Shown one piece after another: positions 43,331 to 51,086 of a DNA stretch of 64,000 bases (the first letter of the stretch is position 1; each line of letters starts with the position of its first letter). A program made the position numbers and the translations under genes. Origin of the DNA: JALYUA01 sp039933215 (GTDB lineage: Bacteria; Acidobacteriota; Thermoanaerobaculia; UBA5066; Gp7-AA6). The stretch lies in NCBI GenBank assembly GCA_039933215.1, contig JBDTOO010000014.1, positions 1 through 64,000 on the forward strand. The letters run 5' to 3'. The notes under the pieces are model-generated. The model was not told where the DNA came from, did no database searches, and saw nothing but the letters and a program-made list of their open reading frames with translations.

Positions 43331-44527
43331 GTGCGCACCTCCCCGCCGAGACCCCGACCCACCAGGCCCACATCCAACGCCACGACGGCGCCGGCGTCGC
43401 GCCGGTCCCTTCTCGCCCGGAGCGGCTACCTGCTCGTTTCCCCCGAAGTGATCACCAGCCCGGGGTCGGGCCTCGCGTACCGCATCGACCGGCTGGTCGG
43501 GGAAGGCGGGTTCGGCCAGGTCTACCTCGCCACCCGGGTCGGGCGGGCCCGGGGGATCCCGGCGACCGTCTGCATCAAGGCGAGCGAGCACATCGACGGC
43601 TGGCTGCGCGAGGCCTACTTCGGGCAGCTCCTGGACGGAGACGCGCGGGCGATCCGCGTCTACGACGTCTTTCCCCTGATGCGGCCGGGCCGGCCCGTCC
43701 TGTATTGCCTCGCTCTCGAGTACGCCCGCCACGGCGACCTCCGCGCGTTTCTCGAAGCGACGGGCAAGCGCTGGCCGGAGCCGGCCGCGCGGCGGGAGAT
43801 CGCCGGCATTCTCGAGGTGCTTCGCAAGCTCCATCGCGGCCAGATGCTCCACCGGGACCTGACGCCGATGAACGTCTTCGTCTGCGACGACCGGACGCTG
43901 AAGCTCGGCGATTTCGGGATCGTCCGCCACCAGGGCGACCGCCGGGGCATCCGCGCGCGCACGCTGAACCGGCTGACCGCACCGCTCGAGATCCTGGACG
44001 GTGCGGCGCCCAAGTGGCAGGCGCGCGACGACGTGTACCAGGTCGGGCAGCTTCTCGGAATGCTCGTCAAGGGGGACGCGCGAGCGCGCATCCGAACCGG
44101 AGAGATCCGCGGACTCGCCTGCACCGACCATCTGAAAGAGATCGTCTACCGCTGCATCGGCGAGCGGCGCAAGCGCTACGAGAGCGCGGACGAGCTCGTC
44201 GCCGCTCTGCGCCACCGGCCCGAGAAGCTGCAGGCCGGCGCGCTGCGAACTCTGGCGGGCGTCCACCTCGCGTTCACCGGCATCCTCACGAAGCGCCGCA
44301 GCGAGGCGGTGCGCGCCGCGCGGCGGGCGGGCGCGACCGTTCACGGGTCCCCCTCGGCGAAGACGAACGTCATCGTCCGAGGCCGGCCGAACCCGCTGCA
44401 GGCCGCGGGCCGGGAAGGAGGCCGCAAGCTCCTCGAGATCAAGCGGCTGCGCGAAAAAGGACACCGGATCACGCTCCTCGACGAGAAGCGCTTCTGGAAA
44501 CTCGTCGCCCGCAAGCCGCCTGCGTAA
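43331..44527 (+). CDS. Ser/Thr protein kinase fused to a C-terminal BRCT domain
   Basis: 398 aa from the GTG at 43331; the frame is open upstream only through repeat DNA. Kinase domain about 48-300: GEGGFGQVYLA (57-67), catalytic Lys K83 (VCIKAS), HRD Asp D176, N181, DFG Asp D194; the APE motif is replaced by APLEIL. No membrane helix or TPR. Residues 307-392 form a BRCT domain like the C-terminus of NAD-dependent DNA ligase: LAGVHLAFTGILTKRRSEAV, AGATVHGSPSAKTNVIVRG, GGRKLLEIKRL, ITLLDEKRFWKLV. A soluble kinase acting at DNA breaks or on phosphoproteins is the inference. It precedes a propeller surface gene in the same direction. Confidence 0.88.
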   Translation: MRTSPPRPRPTRPTSNATTAPASRRSLLARSGYLLVSPEVITSPGSGLAYRIDRLVGEGGFGQVYLATRVGRARGIPATVCIKASEHIDGWLREAYFGQLLDGDARAIRVYDVFPLMRPGRPVLYCLALEYARHGDLRAFLEATGKRWPEPAARREIAGILEVLRKLHRGQMLHRDLTPMNVFVCDDRTLKLGDFGIVRHQGDRRGIRARTLNRLTAPLEILDGAAPKWQARDDVYQVGQLLGMLVKGDARARIRTGEIRGLACTDHLKEIVYRCIGERRKRYESADELVAALRHRPEKLQAGALRTLAGVHLAFTGILTKRRSEAVRAARRAGATVHGSPSAKTNVIVRGRPNPLQAAGREGGRKLLEIKRLREKGHRITLLDEKRFWKLVARKPPA

Positions 44528-44653
44528 GAGCGAGTCTTCGGCGACCGGGCGGCGAGTTCCCGGCTCTTCACCCCCGGTGCGACGTTGTCCCGGGCGGGAC
44601 TCCTGTAGAGTGCGCCAGAATCTCCGGCTTTTGCTTCTCTTTGAGGAGAGATC

Positions 44654-45790
44654 ATGACCCACCGTTCCGTGTCGCGCGTCGTTCTCGGTGCGCTCGCCCT
44701 GGTGATCGCGGGGATGGGCGTCGCTCGCGCCCAGGACGAGATCTTCGTGTCCAATAGCGGTGGAAACTCGGTCACCGTCTACGCGCGCACCGCGACGGGA
44801 GATCCCCCTCTGAGAGCCATCTCCGGTGCCGCGACCGGGTTGAACGTTCCCGAGGGCGTGGCGGTCGACCTCGTGAACAACGAGCTCATCGTCGCCAACC
44901 TCCTGGGCAATTCGGTGACGATCTTCAGCCGCACGGCGACCGGCAACGTGGCCCCGCTCCGGACCATCTCGGGGGCCCTGACCACGCTCAACCAGCCGAT
45001 CGGCGTCGCGGTGGACACGGTCAACAACGAGATATACGTCGTCAACGGGCCCGTCTCGGGCAGCGTCGTCGTGTTCCCCCGCACGGCGACCGGGAACGTC
45101 GCACCGACGCGGACGTTCTCGGGCTTCAACGCCCCGTCCGGAATCTCTCTGGACCTCGTGAACAACGAGATCGCCGTGGCCAATTCGAACGGCAACACCA
45201 TTTCCGTCTTCGCCCGAACCGGCGGCCCGCTGCTCCGATCGATCGGAGGACCGTCGACGGGCATTTCGGCCCCGATCGACGTGGCGATCGACGCCGTCAA
45301 CAACGAGATCGTCGTCTCCAACACGATCGGGATCACGGCAACCGTCTACTCCCGCACCGCGAACGGGAACGTGGCTCCCCTGCGGACGATCAACCTCGGA
45401 TTCCAGTCCGAGGGCGTCATCGTCGATCCCGTGAACAACGAGATCTCTCTCGTCGCTCTGAACAACTTCGTGGCCACGTACGCGCGCACCGCTTCAGGCG
45501 CGGCTGCGCCTCTCCGGGTCTTGAACAGCGCGTCGTTCTCCGGGACGCGGTTCGCCGCGATCACTCTCGGCGTGCCCGTGACGCCGACCGTGGGCCTCAC
45601 GGCGACACCGACGACCGTGCCGACGACAACGCCGACGGTCGTCGTCTCCGCGACTCCGGACCCGACGCCCACCGGGACCGGAGGCCCCGCGGCCGGGATC
45701 GTGGTGCCGACTCTCGACGTCCGGGGCATCGTGGCGTTCGGCGTGCTCCTCGCCGGCGCCGGCTACCTGGCGCTCCGCCGCAGGAGCTAG
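44654..45790 (+). CDS. Secreted NHL-like beta-propeller with VPTL (IPTL-CTERM-like) tail
   Basis: 378 aa, GAGGAG seven bases before the ATG. Signal peptide 1-26 (ending GVARA). Residues 27-305 carry about six propeller repeats, each with NSVTVYARTATG and VDLVNNELIVAN type segments, closely related to those of the protein at 8919-10640. A short TPT linker precedes the tail VPTLDVRGIVAFGVLLAG..RRRS (351-378). There is no DUF11 domain. It is probably surface-anchored and lies 127 bases after the kinase-BRCT gene. Confidence 0.88.
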   Translation: MTHRSVSRVVLGALALVIAGMGVARAQDEIFVSNSGGNSVTVYARTATGDPPLRAISGAATGLNVPEGVAVDLVNNELIVANLLGNSVTIFSRTATGNVAPLRTISGALTTLNQPIGVAVDTVNNEIYVVNGPVSGSVVVFPRTATGNVAPTRTFSGFNAPSGISLDLVNNEIAVANSNGNTISVFARTGGPLLRSIGGPSTGISAPIDVAIDAVNNEIVVSNTIGITATVYSRTANGNVAPLRTINLGFQSEGVIVDPVNNEISLVALNNFVATYARTASGAAAPLRVLNSASFSGTRFAAITLGVPVTPTVGLTATPTTVPTTTPTVVVSATPDPTPTGTGGPAAGIVVPTLDVRGIVAFGVLLAGAGYLALRRRS

Positions 45791-45881
45791 AGAGACGCCG
45801 CGACCGTCGCGGATTTGAAGGGCGGCCGGTCCCGCGCATCGCGGGCCGGGCGCCTTTCGCGCGGCGCGATGGGCGCGATGC

Positions 45882-46967
45882 TCAGACTTCCGGGCCGGCG
45901 GCCGAGAGCTCGACCGTGAAGACAGAGCCCTGCCCCGGCTCGCTGTCGACGGTCAGATCGCCGCGCATCGCGCGCGCGAGCTCGCGGCTGATCGCCAGGC
46001 CGAGGCCGACTCCCCGCTGGCCCGTGGGCACCCGCGTGCGCTCCACCTGGACGAACGGGTCGAAGATGCGCTGGAGATCCGCGGCGGGGATCCCCGAGCC
46101 CGTGTCCCGCACGCGGATTCTCACCGTCGGGTCGGAGGCATCGGCTTCGCACCTCACCGTGCCGCCTCGCGGCGTGAACTTCAGAGCGTTGGTCAGGAGG
46201 TTCAGAAGCACCTGCTGAAGGCGGACGGGGTCGGCCACGGCCTCGAGGCCGGGCACCGCCGACTCCTGGTATTCGATCCCGGCCTCTTCGAATCGAGGCC
46301 GCAGGAGCGAGCCGGCCCGCCGGATCGCGCCGGCCACTTCGACGCGCTCCATCCGGACCTCGAGCTTCCCGGTCTCGAGACGGGCGAAGTTCAGGATGTC
46401 TTCGATCAGCGCCACGAGACTCCCGGTGGCGGTGCGGATCCTCCGCAAGTCGTCGAGCTGCTCGCCGGTGACGGGGCCGTGCTTCCCCGACGCGAGCAGC
46501 TCGGCGAACAGGGCGATCGCCTGGAGCGGCGTCCGCAGCTCGTGGGACATCATCGAGAGGAAGCGGGACTTCGCCTGGCTGGCTTCCTCCGCGACGCGGC
46601 GCGCCTGGATGAGCTCGTCTTCGAATCGGTCGCGCTGCCGCATCCGCACGACGACGCAATCGTTGACGGCGGACCCGTCCGCCACGCGCCGGACGGCATT
46701 GACCATCACCGGCACGAGCTCGCCGTTGCCGCCCTGGAGCGTCAGATAGATCTCCTCGGCCGCGCCGGAGATCTTCAACAGGGGAAAGAAGTGAGTCTGG
46801 TAGAAAACCCTCGCCCCGGGGCTCAGGATCCGGTCGATCGTGCCGGAGTCCAGGTCCTCGCGCGGACGGCCGAGCCACCGGCACAGAGTCGCATTGATAC
46901 GGAGAATGCGCCCGTCGTCAAAGAACGACAGAAGCCCGCAGGGCGCGTCGTTCAGGATCTCGTCCAC
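45882..46967 (-). CDS. PAS-domain histidine kinase coupled to RsbQ
   Basis: 361 aa from the GTG at 46967, overlapping the rsbQ-like gene by 16 bases; the longer frame upstream is antisense shadow. The PAS domain (1-115) resembles that of RsbP: NDAPCGLLSFFDDGRILRINATLCRWLG and ARVFYQTHFFPLLKISG. A helical linker leads to HisKA with the phospho-His H142 (MMSHELRTPLQA), then HATPase_c with N box (LLNLLTNALKFTPRGG), G1 (DTGSGIP) and G2 (GQRGVGLGLAIS). No membrane helix and no receiver domain, so it is a soluble kinase with an unknown partner regulator. Confidence 0.9.
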   Translation of the reverse strand: MDEILNDAPCGLLSFFDDGRILRINATLCRWLGRPREDLDSGTIDRILSPGARVFYQTHFFPLLKISGAAEEIYLTLQGGNGELVPVMVNAVRRVADGSAVNDCVVVRMRQRDRFEDELIQARRVAEEASQAKSRFLSMMSHELRTPLQAIALFAELLASGKHGPVTGEQLDDLRRIRTATGSLVALIEDILNFARLETGKLEVRMERVEVAGAIRRAGSLLRPRFEEAGIEYQESAVPGLEAVADPVRLQQVLLNLLTNALKFTPRGGTVRCEADASDPTVRIRVRDTGSGIPAADLQRIFDPFVQVERTRVPTGQRGVGLGLAISRELARAMRGDLTVDSEPGQGSVFTVELSAAGPEV

Positions 46968-47821
46968 GACTCCCGGTGTCGGATGCTCGGGGAGGCCGCC
47001 GCCTGCTCCCGGCGCGAAGGCGCCGCCGCGAGGTACTCCCGCATCACCTCGATCGTCTCTTCGGGATGGCTCATGTGCGGGCAGTGGCCCGTCGCGCGGA
47101 GGCGACGGAGCGTCGCGCCGGGGATACTCCGGGCGAGGTAGTCCCCGACGGCGGACGGAGCGATCGCGTCCTCCGAGCACTGCAGGATGAGAGACGGATG
47201 CGTCACGTTCGCGAGGTCCTTCCGGTTGTCCGAGAAGAACGTGACCTCGGCGAACCGGCGGGCGATCTTCGGATCGGTCGAACAGAAGCTCTCCTCGAGC
47301 TCGCGAGTCAGCTCCGGCCGGCCGGCGTTCTGCATCACGATCGGCGCGAGGTAGCTCGCCCAACCGAGATAGTTCTTGTCCATGACTTCGAGCAGTCCCT
47401 CGAGATCCGCGCGCTCAAATCCCCCGACGTAATCGGGACCGTCGTTCAGGTATCGCGGGGACGGGCCGATCAGGATGAGATCGTCGAACCGCGCCGGTTC
47501 CCGGATGGCCGCGAGAATCCCGATCATCCCGCTCACCGAGTGGCCGACGAAGGTCGCGTCATGGAGGTCCAGGGCCTCGCACACGTCGAGCACGTCCTGG
47601 GCATATCCCTCCAGGCTGCCGTAGCGCTGCGGGTCCCAGGCGCGGGCGTCGGAACGTCCGGAGCCCACGTAGTCGAAGAGCACGACCCGGTATTCATCCT
47701 CGAAAGCCGGAGCGACGAACCTCCACATGTTCTGGTCGCAGCCGAACCCGTGCGCGAAGAGCAGCGTGCGCGAGCCTCGGCCCGAGACGCGGACGTTGTT
47801 TCGGGCCAGAATGGGATGCAT
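46952..47821 (-). CDS. RsbQ-like alpha/beta hydrolase
   Basis: 289 aa. Very close to B. subtilis RsbQ over its whole length: LLFAHGFGCDQNMWRFVAPAF, VVLFDYVGSGRSD, GYAQDVLDVCEALDL, FSTDPKIARRFA-like region and GHCPHMSHPEETIEV. The triad S95 (GHSVSG), D218 and H246 corresponds to RsbQ S96/D219/H247. RsbQ works with the PAS domain of RsbP to activate the energy-stress response, possibly by making a PAS ligand. Here the partner downstream is a PAS histidine kinase, not a phosphatase. The C-terminal about 20 residues are an extension that overlaps the kinase gene. Confidence 0.93.
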   Translation of the reverse strand: MHPILARNNVRVSGRGSRTLLFAHGFGCDQNMWRFVAPAFEDEYRVVLFDYVGSGRSDARAWDPQRYGSLEGYAQDVLDVCEALDLHDATFVGHSVSGMIGILAAIREPARFDDLILIGPSPRYLNDGPDYVGGFERADLEGLLEVMDKNYLGWASYLAPIVMQNAGRPELTRELEESFCSTDPKIARRFAEVTFFSDNRKDLANVTHPSLILQCSEDAIAPSAVGDYLARSIPGATLRRLRATGHCPHMSHPEETIEVMREYLAAAPSRREQAAASPSIRHRESWTRS

Positions 47822-47855
47822 CGCGAAGGGCCTCCGGGTCGGGCGATTTTGTCAC

Positions 47856-48017
47856 GGGGTGACGGGTGACAGCAGTCCAAGCCCAGTGGTGCCATCATCT
47901 GTCACCCACCTCCCGTCTCCTGCCTCGAGGTCTCAGCTGTCCAGGCCGGGTGCTGCCCTCACCTCTCTACCTCTCACCTGTCTCCCTGCTGCCGTCACCT
48001 GTCACCTGTCACCCGTC
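47856..48017. repeat. Two arrays of the GGTGACR heptamer family
   Basis: GGGTGACGGGTGACAGCAG at 47856-47874 and, in inverted orientation, CGTCACCTGTCACCTGTCACC near 47993-48013. Both run into GCAG(C) on the GGTGAC strand. The second array supplies the stop codon of the ATP-grasp gene. The DNA between them is pyrimidine-rich low-complexity sequence with more TCACCT motifs. Confidence 0.65.
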
Positions 48018-48908
48018 TCCCATCCTGCGGAGTACGGCGTCGGCGAAGCGTCCCGCGGCGGGAGGGAAGAGCCGGAATTCGAGCGACGGCTCGACGAGCT
48101 CGAGCTCCATGAGCCGCGGTCCGTTCGGCGCGGGGATCACGTCGACGCGTGCGTACAGGGGTGAAACCGGGAGGAGAGACAGAGCGCGACGGCCGAACGC
48201 GGACTCTTCGGCCGACGGCTCGTGGCCGACTTCCGAGGAGAGTCCCGCCGACCAGCCGGCGTTGAACGGCGCCCTGCGGAACGCGTGCGTGAGAACCCCG
48301 TCGACGAAGACGAGCGAGCGCTCCCCTTCGCTCTCGACCGCTTCGACGTACGGCTGCACGAGGGCGTCCGAGGACTCCAGGATCTCCCGCAGATGCGACT
48401 CCCCCTCCGCCCCGCCGTGAGCCGCGCGGATCCGCCGTGTCCGGTAGGCGCTCGCCGACACCGCGGGCTTCACGACGACCTCCGGCCAGCCCGCGCTTTC
48501 GAGGATTCCGGACAGAGCGGCCGGCGACCCTTTTTCGACCAGGATCGTCGGCACCGTCGCGAGCCCCCGATCCGCGAGCTCGAGAAGGTAGGACTTGTGG
48601 ATGTTCCACAGGATGAGCTCCGGAGGGTTGACGAGCGCCGTCCGAGAGCCCGTTTCGCGGACCCAGTCCTCGAATTCGCGCGGATGAAGATGGTAATCCC
48701 ACGTCGAGCGCACCACGGCCATTCGCGCTTCGCTCCAACGGACGGCGGGGTCGTTCCAGACCGCCGCCCGGGTCCGCACCCCGCGTTCCTCGAGCGCGCG
48801 CTGCAGGATCCGGTCGTCTTCCACGAGATCCGGGTAGGCCGCGCATGTCACCAGTAAGACGTCGGCGACCGGTGACGGGTGACGGGTGACCGCAGCCCCT
48901 GCCTTCAT
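48009..48908 (-). CDS. ATP-grasp enzyme (RimK/DcsG-like)
   Basis: 299 aa from the ATG at 48908 (GGGAGG four bases upstream). The pre-ATP domain (DVLLVTCAAYPDLVEDDRILQRALEERGV, AVVRSTWDYHLHPREFEDW), the central ATP-binding part (NPPELILWNIHKSYLLELADRGL, PTILVEKGS, PEVVVKPAVSASAYRTRR, LVQPYVEAVESEGERSLVFVDG) and the Mg-binding end (YARVDVIPAPNGPRLMELELVEPSL) are complete. Such enzymes ligate carboxylates to amines; relatives include the cycloserine enzyme DcsG, but no substrate can be named. Both gene ends are invaded by the heptamer repeat: residues about 6-11 and the stop codon are repeat-encoded. Confidence 0.85.
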   Translation of the reverse strand: MKAGAAVTRHPSPVADVLLVTCAAYPDLVEDDRILQRALEERGVRTRAAVWNDPAVRWSEARMAVVRSTWDYHLHPREFEDWVRETGSRTALVNPPELILWNIHKSYLLELADRGLATVPTILVEKGSPAALSGILESAGWPEVVVKPAVSASAYRTRRIRAAHGGAEGESHLREILESSDALVQPYVEAVESEGERSLVFVDGVLTHAFRRAPFNAGWSAGLSSEVGHEPSAEESAFGRRALSLLPVSPLYARVDVIPAPNGPRLMELELVEPSLEFRLFPPAAGRFADAVLRRMGDG

Positions 48909-49093
48909 TCCCTCCCGCCTCTCTGAGGGGTGAGAGGGAAGAGGTGAGAAAAGAGAGGGAACGCGGATCGGGAAACGACCTCCGGAACGCCGGCTGCTGT
49001 CACCTGTCACCCGTCACCCGTCACCCCGCCCCTTCACCTCTCACCTCTCACCTCCGTCCGGCTGCCGTCACCCGTCACCTGTCACCTGTCACC
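48871..49093. repeat. Three arrays of the GGTGACR heptamer family
   Basis: Direct at 48871-48895 (three units, then CGCAGCC); inverted at 48999-49025 (four units after GGCTGCTG); inverted at 49065-49093 (four units after GGCTGC). Units alternate between GTGACGG and GTGACAG. The first array lies inside the N-terminal codons of the ATP-grasp gene. No gene is seen between 48909 and 49162. Confidence 0.65.
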
Positions 49094-49162
49094 TTCGGTC
49101 CCCCTGTATATTGCGCCGGACCGATCCGTGATGAACAGCGCACGCGAAGGGATTCGCCGACC

Positions 49163-49945
49163 GTGAGGCGCGCGGGACTGCTCTTCTTCCTCTTGTCGGC
49201 GCTCCCCGCCGCGGGAAAGGCCCAGCAGCCGTTCGTGACGGACGACGCGGACGTCACGCCGCGGCGCGAGTTTCACTTCGAGTATTACAACGAGTACGTC
49301 GCACTCTCGCAAAGCGCGTCGCCCGATCTCCGCCAGGACACCTCCAACTTCGTCATCCAGTACGGGCTCTTCAACGGCTTCGAGGTCAACGTCGATCTAC
49401 CGCTCATTTCGATCGAGCGCTCGCGCGAATCTTCCATCGGAAGCGCCTTCGGGCTGGGAGACATCGACTTCGCGTTCAAGTGGCGGCTCGTCCCCGAGGA
49501 CGGCGCGAGGCCGGCGTTCACTCTCAGCGGGGCCGTCGAGGTGCCGACCGGGGATCGCGCCTCCCAACTCGGTTCGGGCTTCACAGACTATTCCGTCAAC
49601 ACCGTGGTCCAGAAGACGTTCTGGGAAACGACGGTTGTCCACGTCAACGGAGGTCTCCAGTTCTCGGGCGACACGTTGACGGGCGCGATCGGCATCCGGA
49701 CCCCGGGCCGGATCTGGACTGCGGGAGCTTCGGCGGCCCACGACGTTTCTAAGACGCTTCGCCTGGGGATCGATTTCAACGGAGCACAGATCCGGACCGC
49801 GGGCATCATTCAGCGTCAGCTCCAGCTGACCGCCGGAGGCAACTACCTGCTCAACGAAAAGATGTCGATCGACTTCGCGCTCCTGACGGGCTGGTCCAAC
49901 AGCCCGCGCGCCGGAGTCCTTCTCGGAGTGTCCATCACGCCCTAA
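49163..49945 (+). CDS. Outer-membrane channel-like protein (phenol_MetA_deg/transporter type)
   Basis: 260 aa from the GTG at 49163. Signal peptide 1-20 (RRAGLLFFLLSALPAAGKAQQ). The mature sequence (PFVTDDADVTPRREFHFEYYNEYVA, GLFNGFEVNVDLPLIS, GLGDIDFAFKWRLVPED, GAVEVPTGDRASQLGSGFTDYSV, LTGWSNSPRAGVLLGVSITP) follows the pattern of the pfam13557 barrel, with the characteristic GlGDl..fkwrl and PTGd motifs. It is probably an outer-membrane channel of unknown substrate. It stands alone between repeat arrays and a gene remnant. Confidence 0.85.
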   Translation: MRRAGLLFFLLSALPAAGKAQQPFVTDDADVTPRREFHFEYYNEYVALSQSASPDLRQDTSNFVIQYGLFNGFEVNVDLPLISIERSRESSIGSAFGLGDIDFAFKWRLVPEDGARPAFTLSGAVEVPTGDRASQLGSGFTDYSVNTVVQKTFWETTVVHVNGGLQFSGDTLTGAIGIRTPGRIWTAGASAAHDVSKTLRLGIDFNGAQIRTAGIIQRQLQLTAGGNYLLNEKMSIDFALLTGWSNSPRAGVLLGVSITP

Positions 49946-50159
49946 CGGCCGGAGGCGGATCCGGAACGAACCCAGTGAAGTGCGATCTCGCAGGGCGGCA
50001 GCAGCCTGGGCGATTTTCTCAGAGACCGGGATCGCCGATTTACACGGTGGTCTTGCCGGTGTCGAGCGAGACGTTCGTGGTGCGCGATTCGGTCACGGGG
50101 CAGGCGAACGCTCCGGCGACGCTCGCGAGCTTCGCCGACACAAGCTTGTCAGCGAGTCG

Positions 50160-50290
50160 GTTCGAGAGATCCAGCGCCCGCGCGACCGCGTCCGCGAAGC
50201 GCGCCGCCCCGACGGCGTACAGGGCGGACTCGAGGGAGGCCCGATCAGCTCGAGCTCCATCAGGAGCCCCCCTCGAGGCACGCGCCGGCG
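50160..50290 (-). pseudogene. C-terminal remnant of a second ATP-grasp gene
   Basis: The minus strand encodes GGLLMELELIGP in one frame and, after a frameshift, LESALYAVGAARFADAVARAL in another. Together they match the end of the ATP-grasp protein at 48009-48908 (GPRLMELELVEPSLEFRLF..AAGRFADAVLRRM). The rest of the gene is gone. The surrounding intergenic space 49946-50423 shows no other gene; a 100-codon minus-strand frame (50040-50342) is this remnant plus noise. Confidence 0.5.
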
Positions 50291-50423
50291 CTGTACGCCA
50301 CTGGCACAAATGTCGCTTACCGTACATTCGAACACTCCCCAAAAGCTCGTGTCACCACCCCCCGCGGCGGCCGGAAACGGCCCGCCGGCCCGGGACCACC
50401 AGCCGGAACACGAGGAAGGCACG

Positions 50424-51086
50424 GTGGACCCGATGAGAGCCAAGCACCCGTCCGTCAGCATCTTGGAGACCACGGCGCACCCGGAGTCGCGCCCCCCACC
50501 CGGTATGCCCTGCGAGATCCCCATCACGGACGCCCCCTCCTCCGCGCCCACCCGGTCCGGTGACCGGAATGAGCGCTCCGCTCCTCCGGCGCCGCCGAAT
50601 GACGTCACCGCCGCCGTGCCCGAGTCCCCCCGCGAGCCCCGGGCGCTGCCGTCGAGCTGCGCCCAGATCCTTCTCGTCGAGGACAACCCCGGCGACGCCC
50701 GGCTCACCCGGGAGGTCTTCGAGGAAGGCCGCCTCACCAACCATCTCCACGTCGTGTCCGACGGAGTCGAGGCAATCCGCTTCCTCCGGAAGCAGGGCCC
50801 CTACGCCTCGGCGCCTCGGCCGGACCTGATCCTCCTCGACCTGAACCTCCCGCGCATGGACGGCCGGGAGGTCCTCGCGGAGATCAAGTCGGACCCCTCG
50901 CTCCAGCTCATCCCCGTGGTGGTGCTCACGACCTCCGCGGCCGCTCAGGACATCGACACCACGTATCGCCTCCACGCCAACTCGTTCATCACGAAGCCGG
51001 TCGACCTCGATCAGTTCATCGCCGTTGTCCGGTCCATCGAGTCGTTCTGGCTGACCATCGTCAAGCTTCCCTATGAGAGACCGTAG
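50424..51086 (+). CDS. Single-domain response regulator (Rcp type) with disordered N-terminus
   Basis: 220 aa from the GTG at 50424 (GAGGAAGG upstream); ATG 50433 is an alternative. The first 70 residues are Pro/Ser-rich and unstructured. The receiver domain occupies the rest: QILLVEDNPGDARLTREVF, phospho-Asp in DLILLDLNLPRMDG, Thr in VVVLTTSAAAQDI and Lys in ANSFITKPVDL. The insert after beta 1 and the ending IVRSIESFWLTIVKLP-like tail are typical of Rcp1-class regulators that pair with phytochrome-like kinases. It overlaps the TonB receptor gene by 14 bases and opens the operon. Confidence 0.9.
   Translation: MDPMRAKHPSVSILETTAHPESRPPPGMPCEIPITDAPSSAPTRSGDRNERSAPPAPPNDVTAAVPESPREPRALPSSCAQILLVEDNPGDARLTREVFEEGRLTNHLHVVSDGVEAIRFLRKQGPYASAPRPDLILLDLNLPRMDGREVLAEIKSDPSLQLIPVVVLTTSAAAQDIDTTYRLHANSFITKPVDLDQFIAVVRSIESFWLTIVKLPYERP

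Noticed and set aside
47856..49093. Heptamer arrays as CRISPR repeats
   Set aside because: Units are seven bases and adjacent, with no spacers and no cas genes.
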